Below, one piece after another: positions 5,972-13,488 of a stretch of 15,417 nucleotides of DNA. Position 1 is the stretch's first letter. Each line of letters opens with the position of its first letter. The position numbers and the translations under genes are program-made. Source of the stretch: Dechloromonas sp. (GTDB lineage Bacteria; Pseudomonadota; Gammaproteobacteria; Burkholderiales; Rhodocyclaceae). Location: NCBI GenBank assembly GCA_017302355.1, contig JAFLDQ010000074.1, forward strand, positions 1 to 15,417, written 5' to 3'. Under the pieces are notes generated by a model. It worked only from the letters and a program-made list of their open reading frames with translations. It was not told the DNA's origin and ran no database searches.

Positions 5972-6946
5972 TCATCGGTTCTGGCACTCCGAAATCACTG
6001 CGTCACCCCCCCGCCCGCAGGGCGTGAAGGCGCCGGGAACCGGCCACGGCGTGCCGGCGTCGTCGATCTGCGCGGCCAGGGTTTCCCAGAGGAGGACGCC
6101 GGATTTGTCGAGCTTGACGCGCAGCAGCCAGCCGCGCCGGCCTTCCGGGTAGTCGAAGCCGTCGAAGACGAAGTTGCCGAGGCTGTAGACGATGGGCTTG
6201 CCCTTGTACATGTCGGCGCCTTGGGTGACGTGCGGGTGGCCGCCGACGACGAGCGCGGCGCCTTCGTCGATCATCCGGCGGGCGAAGGTTTTCTGGCGCT
6301 CGCTCGGCCGGGTTTCCTTTTCCCAGCCCCAGTGCATGAAGGGGATGACGAGGTCGGCGCCGGCGGCCTTGGCGGCGCGGATGTCGGCGATGACCTGGTC
6401 GTCCTCGCTCCAGGCGACGCCGGGCCAGTTGGCGCCGGCCTCGAAGGCGCGCGGCTTGAATTCGTTGTAGGCGAGGACGGCGATCTTCAGACCGTCCTTC
6501 GCGATCCACAGCGGCCGGTGCGCCTCGGCGAGGTCGTGGCCGCCGCCGAAATGCGCGATGCCGGCATTGGCGAGGTGCCGCATGGTTTCGCCGAAGGCGG
6601 CGTGGCCGTAGTCGCCGGAATGGTTGTTGGCGAGCGAGACGCTATCGAAGCGGCCGCGCAGGACCGACAGCGTCGGCGGCGCGGCGCGGAAGGTGGCGAT
6701 CTTGCTGGCGTGCGGCTGACCGCCGGTGGCGACCGGGCATTCGAGGTTGCCGATGCGGTGGTCGGCTTGCGCCAGGGTGCTGGCGAAGGGGGCGAGCGGG
6801 TCGCCGCCGGCGGCGATGGCGCGGCCGGGACCGTCGGCGAGCATGATGTCGCCGGCGAAGATCAGCGTGACCGGCTCGCCGCGTGCGAACGCGGCGTGCA
6901 GGCAAAAAAGGACGATTGCCGCGGTCGACCGGCAAAAACGGCCCAT
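5972..6946 (-). CDS. CapA family (poly-gamma-glutamate capsule type) metallophosphoesterase-like exported protein
   Basis: This 324-residue protein has an N-terminal signal sequence (RSTAAIVLFCLHAAFARG). The CapA motifs follow in order: FAGDIML (D33), GNLECP (N67, E69), SLANNHSGDYG (N107, N108, H109), FMHWGWE (H205), GGHPHV (H237, H239) and YSLGNFVFD. These are the metal-site motifs of the PGA_cap fold, related to calcineurin-like phosphoesterases. Family members affect capsule or cell-envelope polymers, but the substrate here is unknown and no capsule synthesis genes (capB/capC type) are nearby. I chose the ATG at 6946, two bases after the preceding gene stop; the frame is open upstream to a GTG at 6973 inside that gene. 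It is the last gene of the long minus-strand cluster. Confidence 0.85.
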   Translation of the reverse strand: MGRFCRSTAAIVLFCLHAAFARGEPVTLIFAGDIMLADGPGRAIAAGGDPLAPFASTLAQADHRIGNLECPVATGGQPHASKIATFRAAPPTLSVLRGRFDSVSLANNHSGDYGHAAFGETMRHLANAGIAHFGGGHDLAEAHRPLWIAKDGLKIAVLAYNEFKPRAFEAGANWPGVAWSEDDQVIADIRAAKAAGADLVIPFMHWGWEKETRPSERQKTFARRMIDEGAALVVGGHPHVTQGADMYKGKPIVYSLGNFVFDGFDYPEGRRGWLLRVKLDKSGVLLWETLAAQIDDAGTPWPVPGAFTPCGRGGDAVISECQNR

Positions 6947-6948
6947 TT

Positions 6949-7344
6949 TCAGGGCGCTTCCCGCAGTTCGCACCAGTACTGCAGTTCGCCGTCGCGCACC
7001 GGTTCATAGACGAAATTCAGCCCGGTGAAGCCGTGGACCGCGGCAACCGGGGGCGGATAGGGGTACGTGGCCTGGTGGATGATGGCCGGGCCCTCGTCGC
7101 GGCCGGCATACGTGGAGAGCCTGATGGTCGCGAGATCGGCCGGTTCCCGGCGGAAGACGATGCGGAACAGGAAATACGAGCCGATGGCGACCGGCGCGAC
7201 GGTGAGAGGCTGGGTCGTCGCCGCGGCGCGAATGATCTGCGTCTCGCCGCCATAGGTGACATGGCAGGCGACGCTGGCGGCGTGCGCCGGCACGGCTGCG
7301 GCGATCAGGGCGGCGGCCAGCCAGCGGTCAGTGTTCCCGGCCAT
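6949..7344 (-). CDS. Small exported protein of unknown function
   Basis: I do not recognise the family. The 131-residue product starts MAGNTDRWLAAALIAAAVPAHAASVACHV, a standard signal peptide with likely cleavage after AHA. The mature part of about 110 residues has two cysteines (C27 and C125) that could form a disulfide bridge between its ends, and a predicted beta-rich pattern (TVAPVAIGSYFLFRIVFR, GPAIIHQATYPYPPP). The ATG overlaps the 3' end of nnrS by 17 bases, and the stop lies two bases before capA. It is therefore almost certainly co-transcribed with both. A periplasmic accessory role is the most that can be said. Confidence 0.7.
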   Translation of the reverse strand: MAGNTDRWLAAALIAAAVPAHAASVACHVTYGGETQIIRAAATTQPLTVAPVAIGSYFLFRIVFRREPADLATIRLSTYAGRDEGPAIIHQATYPYPPPVAAVHGFTGLNFVYEPVRDGELQYWCELREAP

Positions 7345-8491
7345 CGATCCGCGCCTGGGCGAGCTGCGGGATGAGGCGCCAGGCGAGCAGGGCGAAGGCG
7401 GCGAACCAGCATGCGGCGGCGAGGTCGAGCCAGCGCAGGTAGGCCGCGGGCATGAACTGCGGACCGACCAGGCGCAGGACCAGGGCGGCGATCATGATCC
7501 ACAGGACCGCCTTCTCGAAGCCGCCGAAGATCACCTTGCGCCCGGTATGGCCGTTGGCGATGCGGATGATCATCGCGGGAATGACCAGTCCCATGGCGCC
7601 GAAGGTGAACACGTGCGCCGCCACCGTGCCGACCCAGCCGGTGGCGCCCGGCGGCGGCAGGGCGTCGATCAGCAGCTGGGCGACGATGGCCAGGTAGCCG
7701 AGGTACATGATGCCGATGTCGAGCCGGGTGCACGCCTTGAGCGGATGCCAGAAGGCGAGGCGGCCGAGGAGCAGGGCGGCGAGCAGGAGTTCGAGGCCGT
7801 GCGCCAGCCCGGCGGGAAGCAGCGCGGCGAAGACGAGCACGGCGGCGAGCGCCTTGATCGCCGTGTCGAGCGCCGGCTTGCGCAGGATGTCGACGGCGAA
7901 GGCGGCGCGCATGAACTGGCTCAGTGTCCTTTCGAGCATGACCAGGAAGGCCACGCGGAACAGGCCGAGCGTCATGCTCCAGCCGGTGTTGAAATGCTCG
8001 GGCTGCAGGAGCAGCGTCTTGGCGATCCAGAAGAGGGGAAGGATGATCAGGAAGAAGACGTTGTCGCGGCGGTAGCTGTCCGTGTCGCGATGGCGGATCA
8101 GCGTGGCGAGCAGCAGGATGACGATGCTGGACAGGAAAAGGTTGTTGCTCAGCAGGAAGAGGGGGCGCGGCCAGGCGCCGCCGAGGCTCATGCCGGCGCG
8201 CTCGAAAACCCAGGCGGCCGCGAGGAACATCAGCGTGCCGCCGTGATAGCCACGCACGCCGACCCAGTTCTTGCTCGCGGTCAGCAGGAAGCCGCCGAGG
8301 ACCGCCCAGCCGAAGCCGAAGAACATTTCGTGGGCATGCCACTGGACCGGCGAAAAACGTTGCGCCGGGGCGGGCAGGACACCCTGGAAAATCAGGATCC
8401 AGACGACCGGCAGGCTCATCCCGGCGAGACAGGCGAGGGCGAAGAAGGGGCGGAAGCCGGCGAGCCAGAGGGGGTGGGCGGGAGAAAGCAC
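7328..8491 (-). CDS. nnrS: NnrS family haem-copper membrane protein
   Basis: This hydrophobic protein of about 387 residues has around 12 predicted membrane segments. NnrS hallmarks are visible: LAGFRPFFALA near the N-terminus, QWHAHEMFFGFGWAVLGGFL (H52 and H54, likely metal ligands) and LLTASKNWVGVRGYHGG. NnrS proteins sit in the inner membrane and help cells withstand nitric oxide and nitrosative stress, often under NO-responsive regulators in denitrifiers. I chose the GTG at 8491 because it lies just before the conserved GFRPFF region. No Shine-Dalgarno sequence supports it, and the frame stays open upstream through the preceding gene, so a rare start nearer 8577 (CTG overlapping the upstream stop) is possible. 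The 83-bp gap this leaves is the loosest junction in the cluster. Confidence 0.88.
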   Translation of the reverse strand: MLSPAHPLWLAGFRPFFALACLAGMSLPVVWILIFQGVLPAPAQRFSPVQWHAHEMFFGFGWAVLGGFLLTASKNWVGVRGYHGGTLMFLAAAWVFERAGMSLGGAWPRPLFLLSNNLFLSSIVILLLATLIRHRDTDSYRRDNVFFLIILPLFWIAKTLLLQPEHFNTGWSMTLGLFRVAFLVMLERTLSQFMRAAFAVDILRKPALDTAIKALAAVLVFAALLPAGLAHGLELLLAALLLGRLAFWHPLKACTRLDIGIMYLGYLAIVAQLLIDALPPPGATGWVGTVAAHVFTFGAMGLVIPAMIIRIANGHTGRKVIFGGFEKAVLWIMIAALVLRLVGPQFMPAAYLRWLDLAAACWFAAFALLAWRLIPQLAQARIDGREH

Positions 8492-8574
8492 GGCGGGATA
8501 CCAATCGGATTCGGAGAAGCGAACTGTCGCACGGCGCGGCGGCGCCGGGCTTTGATCCAGCGCAACCGCCCCGG

Positions 8575-9252
8575 TCAGGAGCCCCTGGCGACGCCGACCG
8601 GCGCCAGCCGGATGTCGACCTGGCGCGGCTGGCCGTCGATGAAGGCGCGATGGATGGAGTCGCTGATGAACAGCAGCTTGCCCTTGCGTTCGATGCGGGC
8701 GGCGACGGTGATCTGCGCGTTCTTTCCGATCAGGTCGCGGTCGATGGTGAGCTTGAAGCGGATGGGCAGCGGGTGGCCGGCGAGGCCGATGCGCTGCTCG
8801 GCCAGCGTCAGCGCCGGCGCGCCGGCCCGCGCCGTGTCCTGAACGCGGACGATCAGCACGGCGTCGCGCGGCAGGGGGCTGGCGGCGCGCCAGGTGACAC
8901 TGCCCGCGATGTCGGCGAAGCTGCCCGCAGCGGGCGAGGTCTCGGGCGATGGGGCATTGCCGCTCGTGCAGCGGCGCATGTGGCCGATGCCGTCCTCGAA
9001 CGAGGCATCGGGGCCCTTGGTGTGGAAGCGGATGTCGCCATCGCGGTAGAGGGCGCCGGAGGCGGCGGGAACGAGCGGCAGCGTGATTTCCCGTCCGGCC
9101 AGGAACAGCGTCGCCTGTGGCCGCCCGGCGCCGCTCATGAACTCGGCTGCGAAGCGGCTGCCGTCGTTGCAGGTGTAGGTGACGCGCTCGCCCTCGGCGT
9201 GGGCGAGCGCGAAGACGAACAGGCAGAGCAGCGTGAACGGGCGTCGGGTCAT
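8575..9252 (-). CDS. MliC-YbaY two-domain exported protein
   Basis: This 225-residue protein has a signal peptide ([21 protein letters not shown]). Residues about 22-95 resemble MliC, the C-type lysozyme inhibitor: [15 protein letters not shown], then [20 protein letters not shown], with C28 and C95 as the likely disulfide. Residues about 115-216 resemble YbaY (PF09619): [44 protein letters not shown] and [13 protein letters not shown]. The first cysteine (position 10) lies inside the hydrophobic core rather than in a clear lipobox, so lipidation is doubtful. The ATG overlaps the bpt stop (ATGA). An envelope-protection role against lysozyme-like enzymes is inferred from the first domain; the YbaY domain has no settled function. 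Confidence 0.75.
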   Translation of the reverse strand: MTRRPFTLLCLFVFALAHAEGERVTYTCNDGSRFAAEFMSGAGRPQATLFLAGREITLPLVPAASGALYRDGDIRFHTKGPDASFEDGIGHMRRCTSGNAPSPETSPAAGSFADIAGSVTWRAASPLPRDAVLIVRVQDTARAGAPALTLAEQRIGLAGHPLPIRFKLTIDRDLIGKNAQITVAARIERKGKLLFISDSIHRAFIDGQPRQVDIRLAPVGVARGS

Positions 9253-9995
9253 TGGTCTTGATCGTGGATGTCGAGGGTTTGCCAGTGGCCGTCGATGAGG
9301 CCTTCGATGGGGCGGAAACGGGATTTGTAGGCCATCTTGCGGCTGTCGGCGATCCAGTAGCCGAGATAGAGATAGGGCAACTCGAGGGCGCGGCATTGTC
9401 CGGCCTGCCACAGGATGTTGTAGGTGCCGAAGCTGGCGCCGGGAACATCCGGGTCGAAGAAGGTGTAGACCGAGGAGAGACCGTCCTCGAGGACGTCGAC
9501 GATGCTGACCATGCACACGATGCCGCCCAGCGAGAACTCGATCAGGCGGGTGTCGACGCGGCTCTGCAGCAGGAAGTGGGCGTATTGCTCGTGGCTGTCC
9601 TCGTCCATGCCGCCGCCGGCGTGGCGCGCGTTCTGGTAACGGGCGTACAGCGCGTAATGGTCTTCGCGAAAGGCCAGCGGCATCTCGCGGGCGATCAGTC
9701 CGGAATGGCTTTTCAGCGCGCGGCGCTGGGCGCGGTTGCGGCGAAGTTCGGCCACCGGCAGGCGCACGGGAATGCAGGCGCCGCAGTCGTCGCAATGCGG
9801 GCGGTAGGTGAAGGCGCCGCTGCGCCGGAAGCCGCGGCGGACGAGCGCGCCATAGACTTCGGTGTCGATCAGGTGGGTCGGCGTCGCGACCTGCGAACGC
9901 GCCTCGCGGCCGGGCAGGTAGCTGCACGGATAGGGCGACGTCGCATAGAACTGCAACAGCGAAAAGGGCAAACCGGAATCGTCGGGCAGGGCCAT
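9249..9995 (-). CDS. bpt: Aspartate/glutamate leucyltransferase (Bpt)
   Basis: This 248-residue protein has the conserved N-terminal block [22 protein letters not shown] and a cysteine cluster [12 protein letters not shown]24, C68, C71 and C74 correspond to the conserved cysteines of ATE1/Bpt proteins. The C-terminal GNAT-like part includes [49 protein letters not shown] and RFRPIE. Bpt transfers leucine from Leu-tRNA to proteins with N-terminal Asp or Glu, marking them for ClpS/ClpAP degradation. The ATG at 9995 lies two bases after the aat stop and gives the usual family length. It directly follows aat, the other N-end-rule transferase, so the pathway's two tagging enzymes are co-expressed. 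Confidence 0.95.
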   Translation of the reverse strand: MALPDDSGLPFSLLQFYATSPYPCSYLPGREARSQVATPTHLIDTEVYGALVRRGFRRSGAFTYRPHCDDCGACIPVRLPVAELRRNRAQRRALKSHSGLIAREMPLAFREDHYALYARYQNARHAGGGMDEDSHEQYAHFLLQSRVDTRLIEFSLGGIVCMVSIVDVLEDGLSSVYTFFDPDVPGASFGTYNILWQAGQCRALELPYLYLGYWIADSRKMAYKSRFRPIEGLIDGHWQTLDIHDQDQ

Positions 9996-9997
9996 GG

Positions 9998-10699
9998 CTA
10001 CCAGTGTACATCGAGACCGTCGGCGGCCCACCGGCCACGCCGCTGTTCCGGCCGGATCAGTGCTTGCAGCCGGGCCAGAAAGTCGTCGCGCGGGATTTCG
10101 CGTCCGCCGAGCGAGGCGAGGTGTTCGGTGCGCATCTGGCAGTCGACCATGCCGAAGTCGTGGGCGAGAAGGTAGCGGACGAGATGAGCGAAGGCAATCT
10201 TCGAAGCGTTGCTGCGCCGCGAGAACATCGACTCGCCATAGAACATCCGACCGATTCCCAAGCCATACAGGCCGCCAGTCAGATTGCCTTCCGCATACAC
10301 TTCGACCGAATGCGCCCAGCCGAGTTCATGCAGGCGGATGTAGGCGTCCATCATGTCCGGTGAAATCCAGGTGCCGTCCTGGCCGGGGCGCGGCGCCGTC
10401 GCGCAGGCGCCGATGACGGCGGCAAAGTCGCTGTCGAGGCGGACCTCGTATCGCCGGGCGCGCAGGGTCTTGCGCAGCGAGGCGGTGAGGCGGAACTCCG
10501 CGGGAAAGAGGACCATGCGCGGATCGGGGGAGTACCACAGCGGCTGCCGCTCCACCGTGCCCCAGGGAAAGATCCCGTGGCGGTAGGCGACGAGGATGCG
10601 CGCCGGCGAAAGGTCGGCGCCGACGGCGAGCAGGCCGCCCATGTCGGCGCGCGCCATGGCGACCGGAGGAAAGGAGTCGAGCGGCCCGAGGAAGGGAAT
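9998..10699 (-). CDS. aat: Leucyl/phenylalanyl-tRNA--protein transferase (Aat)
   Basis: Aat transfers Leu or Phe from tRNA to proteins with N-terminal Lys or Arg, making them ClpS substrates. Family motifs are [84 protein letters not shown] and VDCQM. The start is uncertain. The first canonical start in frame is the ATG at 10657 (MARADMGG), but the conserved N-terminal block [12 protein letters not shown] continues upstream. I used the ATT codon at 10699, which aligns with the usual Met-Ile-Pro start and gives 233 residues, close to the E. coli length. A CTG at 10714 overlapping the fbpC stop is another option. It is flanked by fbpC upstream and bpt two bases downstream. Confidence 0.92.
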   Translation of the reverse strand: MPFLGPLDSFPPVAMARADMGGLLAVGADLSPARILVAYRHGIFPWGTVERQPLWYSPDPRMVLFPAEFRLTASLRKTLRARRYEVRLDSDFAAVIGACATAPRPGQDGTWISPDMMDAYIRLHELGWAHSVEVYAEGNLTGGLYGLGIGRMFYGESMFSRRSNASKIAFAHLVRYLLAHDFGMVDCQMRTEHLASLGGREIPRDDFLARLQALIRPEQRRGRWAADGLDVHW

Positions 10700-10710
10700 G
10701 AGCGAGCGGC

Positions 10711-11781
10711 TCAGTGGACGGCCCTCTTGAAGGCGATCACATGGTCGGCGTCGAGGCGGATGCCGATCCGCTCGCCGACGGCGTGGTTGTGGTGCGACGG
10801 CACCAGGGACAGGATCCTGGCGCCGCTGGCCAGGCGCAGGGTGTAGAGGATTTCCGCGCCGCGGAACGCCTTGTGCAGCACTTCCGCCTGCAACGGGCTG
10901 CGATCGTCGTGCACGACGTCGTCCGGCCGCAGCAATACGTCGACCTCGCTGCCGTCGTGGCAACCGGTACAGGTTTCGCTGCATTCGACCGGCACGTCGG
11001 AAACCAGCTGGCCGAGTTCCATCTCGACCTGGGTGCCGCCGGAAACGACGCCGGGCAGCAGCACGCCCTGGCCGATGAAGTCGGCGACGAAGCGGTTGGC
11101 CGGCCGGTGATAGAGGTTGTACGGCACATCCCATTGCTGGATCCGGCCTTCGTGCATGATGCCGATCTCGTCGGCCATGGCAAAGGCTTCGTTCTGGTCG
11201 TGGGTGACGAGGATCGCGGTCGACCCCTCGCGCTTGAGGATTTCCCGGACCTCGAGCGACAACCGCTCGCGCAGCCCGACATCGAGGTTGGAAAAGGGCT
11301 CGTCGAGCAGGATCAGCTCGGGGCGCGGAGCCAGCGCGCGGGCCAGCGCGACGCGCTGCTGCTGGCCGCCGGAAAGCTCATGCGGGTACTGGTCGCCCTG
11401 GCCGTGCAGGCCGACCGTGGCGAGCAACTGGCGGACGCGCAGCCGGGCGTCCCGCGGCGGCTGGCGGCCCAGCCCGAAGGCGACGTTGTCCTCGACGCTG
11501 AGGTGCGGAAAGAGGGCGTAGTCCTGAAAGACCATGCCGATCCGCCGCTTTTCCGGCGGCAGGCGGCGGCCGGCCCGGCTGACGATCTCGCCATGCAGGC
11601 GGATCTCGCCGGCGGCGATTTCCTCGAAGCCGGCGATGCAGCGCAGCAGCGTCGTCTTGCCGCAGCCCGAGGGGCCGAGCAGGCAGGCGATCCGGCCGCT
11701 CGCCAGCCGGAAGCCGGCGCCATCGACGACGGTGTGCCCGCCGTAGCGCTGGACGACGCCATTCAGTTCAAGTTGCCACAT
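10711..11781 (-). CDS. fbpC: Ferric iron ABC transporter ATP-binding protein
   Basis: This 356-residue ATPase has Walker A GPSGCGKT (36-43), Q-loop VFQDYALFP (Q86), signature LSGGQQQR (136-143), Walker B LILLDEP (156-162) and switch H194. A C-terminal TOBE-like domain follows. The FbpC assignment rests on similarity to iron importer ATPases and on the adjacent fbpB and fbpA genes. An unusual segment CSETCTGCH (C267, C271, C274, H275) sits in the TOBE region, and PSHHNH (329-334) lies further on. The ATG is 30 bp from the divergent fbpB start with no Shine-Dalgarno sequence. Its stop lies next to aat, so iron status may influence the downstream N-end-rule genes by shared transcription. Confidence 0.9.
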   Translation of the reverse strand: MWQLELNGVVQRYGGHTVVDGAGFRLASGRIACLLGPSGCGKTTLLRCIAGFEEIAAGEIRLHGEIVSRAGRRLPPEKRRIGMVFQDYALFPHLSVEDNVAFGLGRQPPRDARLRVRQLLATVGLHGQGDQYPHELSGGQQQRVALARALAPRPELILLDEPFSNLDVGLRERLSLEVREILKREGSTAILVTHDQNEAFAMADEIGIMHEGRIQQWDVPYNLYHRPANRFVADFIGQGVLLPGVVSGGTQVEMELGQLVSDVPVECSETCTGCHDGSEVDVLLRPDDVVHDDRSPLQAEVLHKAFRGAEILYTLRLASGARILSLVPSHHNHAVGERIGIRLDADHVIAFKRAVH

Positions 11782-11811
11782 GGTGGTCGATTATAATTCG
11801 CATTCACTGTC
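11782..11811. promoter_or_regulatory. 30-bp divergent fbpC/fbpB control region
   Basis: It contains ATTATAAT (11790-11797), which is self-complementary and supplies a TATAAT -10 hexamer to each strand (plus 11792-11797, minus 11795-11790). Overlapping it, 11789-11807 (GATTATAATTCGCATTCAC) matches the classical 19-base Fur box at 12 positions. Predicted transcript starts would leave leaders under about 10 bases on both sides. No convincing -35 hexamer was found for either direction. Confidence 0.4.
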
Positions 11812-13446
11812 ATGCACGCCGCCAGACACTCCCCGCTCCTCGCCGTTGCCGCGATCGTCGCCGTGCTGGCGGGTCTGCCGGTGGCCAGTGTCGGCCTCAA
11901 CATCTTCGTCGGCGGGACCAGCGAAACGTGGTCGCATCTGGCGCGGACGGTCCTTCCGGAATACATCCTGAACTCGCTGTGGCTGTGCCTCGGCGTCGGG
12001 GCCGGGGTCGGAACGCTCGGCGTGACGACCGCCTGGCTGACCGTGATGCACGAATTTCCCGGGCGCCGCTTCTTCGAGTGGGCGCTGGTCCTGCCGCTCG
12101 CCATGCCGGCGTACGTGATGGCCTATGTCTATACGGATTTCCTGCAGTTCGTCGGTCCGCTGCAGACGGCCTTGCGCGAAACCTTCGGCTGGCGGCATGG
12201 CGACTACTGGTTTCCCGATATCCGGACCCTGTCCGGCGCCATCGTGATGTTCGTCTGCGTGCTTTATCCCTACGTCTATCTGCTGGTCCGCACCGCCTTT
12301 CTCGAACGGGCGAGCGGCATGCTCGAGGCGGCGCGGACCCTCGGCATGGGGCCATGGCGCGCCTTCTTCGCGGTGTCGCTGCCGCTGGCGCGGCCGGCGG
12401 TTGTCGCCGGCGTCGCGCTGGCGCTGATGGAGACGCTGGCCGACTACGGCACGGTGGCCTATTTCGCGGTCAACACCTTCACGACGGGTATTTACCGCGC
12501 CTGGTTTTCGCTCGGCGACCGGGTGGCGGCGGCGCAGCTGGCGGCCATGCTGCTTTCCTTCGTCCTCTTGCTGCTGATGGCCGAGCGTGTCTCGCGCGGC
12601 CGCGCCCGCTACCACAATACCACCGGGCGCAACCGGCCGATGGCAGGCGCCCGTCTGCGCGGCCTTGCCGCGTTCCTCGCGTTCGTCGGCTGCCTGCTGC
12701 CGCTGCTCCTCGGTTTCGTGCTGCCGGCGCTGCTGTTGCTCAAGATGGCGCTGACCGAGGGCGATGCCCAGTTCGGCGAGCGTTTTCTGCTGCTGTCGCG
12801 CAACAGTTTCGTGCTCGCCGGTATCACTGCCGGTATCGGCGTCTTGCTGGCGCTGCTGATGGCCTACGGCGCGCGCCTGTTGAAAAGCGCGCTGGCGACC
12901 GGCCTCAACCGGCTGGTCGGGCTCGGCTACGCGGTGCCGGGGGCGGTCATCGCCGTCGGCGTGCTGATTCCGGTGACACGCCTCGACAACTGGCTGGCCG
13001 GCCAGTGGGAACAGTGGTTCGGGAGCAACCCGGGATTGCTGCTGACCGGCGGCATCGCCGCGCTGATCTATGCCTATCTGGTGCGTTTTCTTGCCGTGGC
13101 GCTGCATACCGTCGAGTCGAGCCTGGCCAAGATCACGCCGAGCATGGACGACGCCGCACGCAGTCTCGGCCTGGGGCAGGGTGCAACGCTGCGCCGGGTG
13201 CATGTGCCGATGTTGCGCGGCAGCCTGTTTACCGCCGGGCTGCTGGTTTTCGTCGATGTCATGAAGGAGTTGCCGGCGACGCTGGTCATGCGTCCCTTCA
13301 ACTTCGATACGCTGGCGACGCAGACCTACACGCTGGCCGCCGATGAACGCCTGGCCGAGGCGTCGACGGCGGCGCTGGCCATCGTCGCCGTCGGCCTGCT
13401 GCCGCTGATCGCGCTGTCGCGCCAGATTTCCCGGGCGCGCAAATGA
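11812..13446 (+). CDS. fbpB: Ferric iron ABC transporter permease
   Basis: This 544-residue inner-membrane protein has two fused permease halves of about six segments each. Each half carries an EAA loop that docks the ATPase: EAARTLGMGPWRAFFAVSLPLARP (near residue 173) and DDAARSLGLGQGATLRRVHVPMLRG (near 446). The double-permease layout and the second-loop tail (DVMKELPATLVMRPFNFDTLATQTYTLA) are typical of FbpB/SfuB-type iron permeases. It is the only supported plus-strand gene here. It is divergent from fbpC and convergent with fbpA, its stop lying 42 bp from the fbpA stop. No ribosome binding site is visible before the ATG, consistent with a very short leader. Confidence 0.93.
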   Translation: MHAARHSPLLAVAAIVAVLAGLPVASVGLNIFVGGTSETWSHLARTVLPEYILNSLWLCLGVGAGVGTLGVTTAWLTVMHEFPGRRFFEWALVLPLAMPAYVMAYVYTDFLQFVGPLQTALRETFGWRHGDYWFPDIRTLSGAIVMFVCVLYPYVYLLVRTAFLERASGMLEAARTLGMGPWRAFFAVSLPLARPAVVAGVALALMETLADYGTVAYFAVNTFTTGIYRAWFSLGDRVAAAQLAAMLLSFVLLLLMAERVSRGRARYHNTTGRNRPMAGARLRGLAAFLAFVGCLLPLLLGFVLPALLLLKMALTEGDAQFGERFLLLSRNSFVLAGITAGIGVLLALLMAYGARLLKSALATGLNRLVGLGYAVPGAVIAVGVLIPVTRLDNWLAGQWEQWFGSNPGLLLTGGIAALIYAYLVRFLAVALHTVESSLAKITPSMDDAARSLGLGQGATLRRVHVPMLRGSLFTAGLLVFVDVMKELPATLVMRPFNFDTLATQTYTLAADERLAEASTAALAIVAVGLLPLIALSRQISRARK

Positions 13447-13448
13447 AA

Positions 13449-13470
13449 ACACCCCGCCGCGGCGGGGTGT
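13449..13470 (-). terminator. Rho-independent terminator after fbpA (shared with the fbpB end)
   Basis: A perfect 22-base palindrome, ACACCCCGCCG plus its reverse complement, lies between the convergent stops of fbpB and fbpA. On the minus strand it is followed by TTTTCATTT, as expected for an intrinsic terminator of fbpA. The plus side lacks a T run, so it would serve fbpB less well. Confidence 0.8.
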
Positions 13471-13488
13471 CCTTGCAGGCCGGCTGGC

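Noticed and set aside
7256..8842. Long plus-strand open frame (528 codons) opposite nnrS
   Set aside because: It is Glu/Gly/Asp-rich with no motif and antisense to a clear NnrS protein and its neighbour.
10957..10974. CTGCH in FbpC as a true haem c attachment site
   Set aside because: The protein is a cytoplasmic ABC ATPase with no export signal, so cytochrome c maturation would not reach it; metal binding or chance is more likely.
11791..13452. Long minus-strand open frame (553 codons) opposite fbpB
   Set aside because: The product is Gln/Arg/His-rich without hydrophobic or domain pattern, the typical antisense shadow of a GC-rich membrane protein gene; the plus strand encodes a clear permease.
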